Shown: piece after piece, positions 6,869-8,865 of the stretch
Layout of the letters: each line of letters starts with the position of its first letter
Position numbering within the stretch: position 1 is the first letter of the stretch
Notes under the pieces: generated by a model
Told to the model about the DNA's origin: nothing
Database searches by the model: none
What the model saw: the letters and a program-made list of their open reading frames with translations, nothing else
DNA from: Candidatus Gallibacteroides avistercoris
GTDB taxonomy: Bacteria > Bacteroidota > Bacteroidia > Bacteroidales > CHK158-818
Reading direction: 5' to 3'
DNA: 8,865 nt
NCBI GenBank assembly: GCA_018714665.1
Contig: DVNA01000059.1
Span: 1 to 8,865, forward strand
Made by a program: the position numbers and the translations under genes

Positions 6869-7013
6869 CAATCCACCTCAATAATATCTAAACGACGCCT
6901 CAAACCGCCTATTTTCGTCATTTCTGAATAAGATCCAGCAAAAAGGAACCGCCACCAATTCCAACAGGCTTCCATAATTATAGAACAAGTTATAACGGCA
7001 TCTCCTCTTTTTG

Positions 7014-7032
7014 CTATATTTGGATAATATAG
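7014..7032. repeat. Short palindrome overlapping a second TATATTTG
   Basis: CTATATT (7014-7020) and AATATAG (7026-7032) form a perfect 7 bp inverted repeat with loop TGGAT. The left arm overlaps TATATTTG at 7015-7022, identical to the -7 box of the promoter 83 bp downstream. With no -33 element it is more likely an operator or a weak second promoter than a main promoter. Confidence 0.35.
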
Positions 7033-7073
7033 GATTCGGCTCGGCATAGTCAAACCTGAAAACTTCGTTTTCG

Positions 7074-7105
7074 TTTGTCTCTGCGCTCGCCTTTGCCTAT
7101 ATTTG
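7074..7105 (+). promoter_or_regulatory. Bacteroidota-type promoter of the Sec-exported Gfo gene
   Basis: TTTG at 7074-7077 and TATATTTG at 7098-7105 are separated by exactly 20 bp. Both elements and the spacing match the primary sigma factor consensus of Bacteroidota. Transcription should begin around 7110, leaving a short leader of about 14 nt before the ATG at 7124. This supports that start over an upstream frame beginning at 7103, inside the -7 box. Confidence 0.75.
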
Positions 7106-7123
7106 TATAAATACAAATTCAAT

Positions 7124-8230
7124 ATGAAAACACACCCTGTACTACTAACCCTGCTTGTTTGGATGCTTGGCTGGATGGGCACGGCATCTTTTGCTCAACA
7201 ACCGACTGCCCCCTTGCGATTAGCGGTAGCTGGCGTGGCACATGGCCACCTGAACGACGTTATCTCACGCATGAACCGGGGAGATTTTACCGTGGTAGGC
7301 GTATATGAAAAGAACGACCAACTGCGCGAAAAAAACGGATTAAGCCGGCGGCTGGATGCTTCGCTGTTTTATGCCGATTTAGAGACCATGCTCGACCAGA
7401 CCAAACCGGAAGCAGTAGTTGCTTACGGTTCCATCTTCGACCATTTGGAGGTGGTAGAGGCGTGTGCTCCCCGAGGCATACACGTCATGGTAGAGAAACC
7501 GTTGGCCGTCAACCTGAAACACGCTAAACGGATGGCTCAACTGGCCCGAAAACACAACATCTTGTTGTTAACAAATTACGAAACCAGCTGGTACTCATCC
7601 AATCACGAGGCTTTCCGGCTTATCCACGAAGAGGGGGCTATCGGCAACATTACCCGGATGCTGGTTTACGACGGGCATCAGGGGCCATTTGAAATAGGAT
7701 GCGGCAAAGAGTTTACCGACTGGCTGACCGATCCGGTGCAGAACGGTGGAGGTGCCATCATCGACTTCGGGTGCTACGGAGCCAACCTGGCCACCTGGAT
7801 GCTCAACGGAGCGCGGCCCGTAAGTGTATATGCCGTAACCAACCACCAGAAACCCGGCAAATACCCCAACGTGGACGACGATGCCACCATCGTGGTACAA
7901 TATCCGAATGTTACCGTACAAATCATGCCGTCGTGGAACTGGCCGATGAACCGAAAAGATATGCACATATACGGTTCACAGGGATATATCTACCAAAGCA
8001 CCTCCTCCCGTATGACGCTTTTCCGGGACGGGAAAGAACAACCGGTAAAACCGGCTACCCTAAAAGCTCCCTACAACGACTCTTTCTACTACCTGAAAGC
8101 GGCTGTCCGGGGAGAGATAACGGTAAAGCCGACCGATTTAGCCTCACTCGAAAACAACCTGATTGTGGTAGAAATATTGGATGCGGCCGTAAAAAGTGCC
8201 AAAAAAGGGAAACCGATTTTCTTGAAATAG
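7124..8230 (+). CDS. Sec-exported Gfo/Idh/MocA-family oxidoreductase (Lys-Asp-Tyr type)
   Basis: A 368-residue Gfo/Idh/MocA protein with a Sec signal peptide, not a Tat one (hydrophobic residues 6-20, cleavage after SFA24, no twin arginine). The Rossmann domain starts at LRLAVAG, but the glycine motif reads GVAHGH (37-42). The second glycine of GxGxxG is replaced by Ala39 and the third by His42. EKP (124-126) supplies Lys125. The C-terminal domain contains GGGAIIDFGCYGAN (208-221), with Asp214 and Tyr218 in the D-x3-Y arrangement of glucose-fructose oxidoreductase and dihydrodiol dehydrogenase rather than D-x3-H. Glucose-fructose oxidoreductase is itself periplasmic, though Tat-exported. How this protein would obtain NAD(P) after Sec export is unclear. 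The ATG at 7124 fits the promoter and signal peptide. It is a single-gene unit with its own promoter and a bidirectional terminator, lying opposite to proC and argD. The substrate is unknown. Confidence 0.9.
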   Translation: MKTHPVLLTLLVWMLGWMGTASFAQQPTAPLRLAVAGVAHGHLNDVISRMNRGDFTVVGVYEKNDQLREKNGLSRRLDASLFYADLETMLDQTKPEAVVAYGSIFDHLEVVEACAPRGIHVMVEKPLAVNLKHAKRMAQLARKHNILLLTNYETSWYSSNHEAFRLIHEEGAIGNITRMLVYDGHQGPFEIGCGKEFTDWLTDPVQNGGGAIIDFGCYGANLATWMLNGARPVSVYAVTNHQKPGKYPNVDDDATIVVQYPNVTVQIMPSWNWPMNRKDMHIYGSQGYIYQSTSSRMTLFRDGKEQPVKPATLKAPYNDSFYYLKAAVRGEITVKPTDLASLENNLIVVEILDAAVKSAKKGKPIFLK

Positions 8231-8269
8231 AGACCCTCCTCCTAACAAGTTTCTTCAAACCTCAGTTAT

Positions 8270-8306
8270 AACAGAAAAGCCGCCTTAGAAGGGCGGCTTT
8301 TCTGTT
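8270..8306. terminator. Bidirectional intrinsic terminator between the Gfo gene and argD
   Basis: AACAGAAAAGCCGCC (8270-8284) and GGCGGCTTTTCTGTT (8292-8306) form a perfect 15 bp stem with a seven-base loop. The GC-rich core is flanked by AAAA on the left and TTTT on the right, so each strand has a U-run after the core. It lies between convergent genes (stops at 8230 on + and 8324 on -) and should end both transcripts. Confidence 0.9.
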
Positions 8307-8323
8307 AGGTGAAAATAAAAATT

Positions 8324-8865
8324 CTATTTCAGGGCTTTTTCAAAGCGTTCGAGGAACTTGTCTGCATCGGCTTTTGTCAGTACCAACGGAGGCAACAGAC
8401 GGATAACATTGGTACCGGCGGCACCTGTAAATACCTTGTAATCGAACAGCAGCCGCTGACGAAGCTCTTTTACCGGTTCTTCAAACTCCATACCAATCAT
8501 TAATCCTTGCCCACGCAAGTCCTTGATCTGTTTGAAGTTCTTCAACTCTTTCAGCAGGTATGAGCCGACGGTTGCGGCATTTTCCACCAGGTTTTCTTTT
8601 TCCATAATATCGAGTACGGCTGTTGCGGCGGTACATCCCAGGTGATTTCCACCGAAGGTGGTACCCAACATCCCGTAAACGGGTTTGAACGCAGGGCTGA
8701 TCAAGACCCCACCAATCGGGAATCCGTTACCCATACCTTTGGCCATGGTAATCAAATCGGGACGGATACCGGCATATTGATGTGCAAAGAACTTTCCGCT
8801 ACGGCCATAACCGGACTGTACTTCATCCAAAATCAGCACAACGCCGTTCTGCTTGCATAACGCAC
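8324..8865 (-). CDS. argD: Acetylornithine aminotransferase, C-terminal part (cut by window edge)
   Basis: About 180 residues from the C-terminal half of a class-III PLP aminotransferase; the family is usually about 375-400 residues. The frame stays open to the right edge, reading ALCKQNGVVLILDEVQ, so the GTG at 8839 is an internal valine and not a start. LILDEVQSGYGRSG holds the Asp that contacts the PLP ring nitrogen. TMAKGMGNGFPIGG carries the Schiff-base Lys, encoded at 8738-8740. GTTFGGNHLGC contributes to phosphate binding. The enzyme transfers an amino group between N-acetylornithine (or, in Bacteroidota, possibly N-succinylornithine) and 2-oxoglutarate in arginine synthesis. Related aminotransferases (ornithine, succinylornithine, 4-aminobutyrate) share the fold, but sequence style and proximity to proC favour ArgD. 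It ends 18 bp beyond the bidirectional terminator. Confidence 0.88.
   Translation of the reverse strand, partial: ALCKQNGVVLILDEVQSGYGRSGKFFAHQYAGIRPDLITMAKGMGNGFPIGGVLISPAFKPVYGMLGTTFGGNHLGCTAATAVLDIMEKENLVENAATVGSYLLKELKNFKQIKDLRGQGLMIGMEFEEPVKELRQRLLFDYKVFTGAAGTNVIRLLPPLVLTKADADKFLERFEKALK

Larger units (their letters stand above)
6730..7123. other. Divergent intergenic region between proC and the Sec-exported Gfo gene
   Basis: This 394 bp stretch has no convincing gene. It holds a candidate - strand promoter for proC (6837-6868), a + strand promoter for the oxidoreductase (7074-7105), a small palindrome over a second TATATTTG (7014-7032), and TTATA/TATAA inverted steps around 6979-6997. 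The only sizeable reading frame (- strand, 6862-7182) overlaps the start of the oxidoreductase gene and its promoter, and its translation shows no recognisable motif. Confidence 0.6.

Noticed and set aside
6862..7182. - strand open frame of 106 codons in the proC/Gfo intergenic region
   Set aside because: It overlaps the start and promoter of the oxidoreductase gene, and its translation shows no motif or plausible protein character.
8837..8839. GTG start for a short 171-residue aminotransferase
   Set aside because: The frame stays open to the window edge with family-typical residues before it, so the gene is truncated by the window and this codon is an internal valine.

Overview
The window looks like a chromosomal segment of a Bacteroidales bacterium (phylum Bacteroidota). 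The signs are the TTTG / ~20 bp / TAnnTTTG promoters of the Bacteroides primary sigma factor type, A-rich leaders instead of strong Shine-Dalgarno sequences, several exported oxidoreductases and esterases, and a proC/argD neighbourhood of the kind seen in Bacteroides. The genus cannot be fixed from the sequence alone. There are nine protein-coding genes (one cut by the right edge), no RNA gene, no CRISPR array and no insertion sequence.

Left part (1-2482, + strand): a tight three-gene operon whose products should all leave the cytoplasm. It encodes a Dabb-fold probable lipoprotein, a Tat-exported Gfo/Idh/MocA-family oxidoreductase and a Sec-exported SGNH/GDSL hydrolase. Gaps are only 22 and 20 bp, and a -7 box sits at the extreme left edge. 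The likely theme is envelope-level modification of a sugar or other small substrate, but the substrate is not evident.

Middle part (2700-5817): a cation diffusion facilitator (zinc-type metal exporter) and a fermentative D-lactate dehydrogenase, both + strand and apparently separate units, then a convergent exported protein of unknown function on the - strand. The gap between the last two (4852-5118) holds three hairpins in a row, the last a perfect 20 bp stem without a U-tract.

Right part (5944-8865): proC (pyrroline-5-carboxylate reductase) and the 3' part of argD (acetylornithine aminotransferase), both - strand. Between them, on the opposite strand, lies a second exported Gfo/Idh/MocA oxidoreductase with a near-perfect promoter of its own. 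A 15 bp-stem bidirectional terminator separates it from argD. It has a Sec signal peptide and a Lys/Asp/Tyr catalytic pattern like glucose-fructose oxidoreductase, whereas the first Gfo enzyme has a Tat signal and Lys/Asp/His.

No wholly new defence or mobile system is visible. The points most worth following are the exported Dabb-Gfo-SGNH operon, the contrast between the two exported Gfo enzymes, the oxidoreductase gene splitting the arginine/proline genes, and the hairpin cluster after the lactate dehydrogenase gene.
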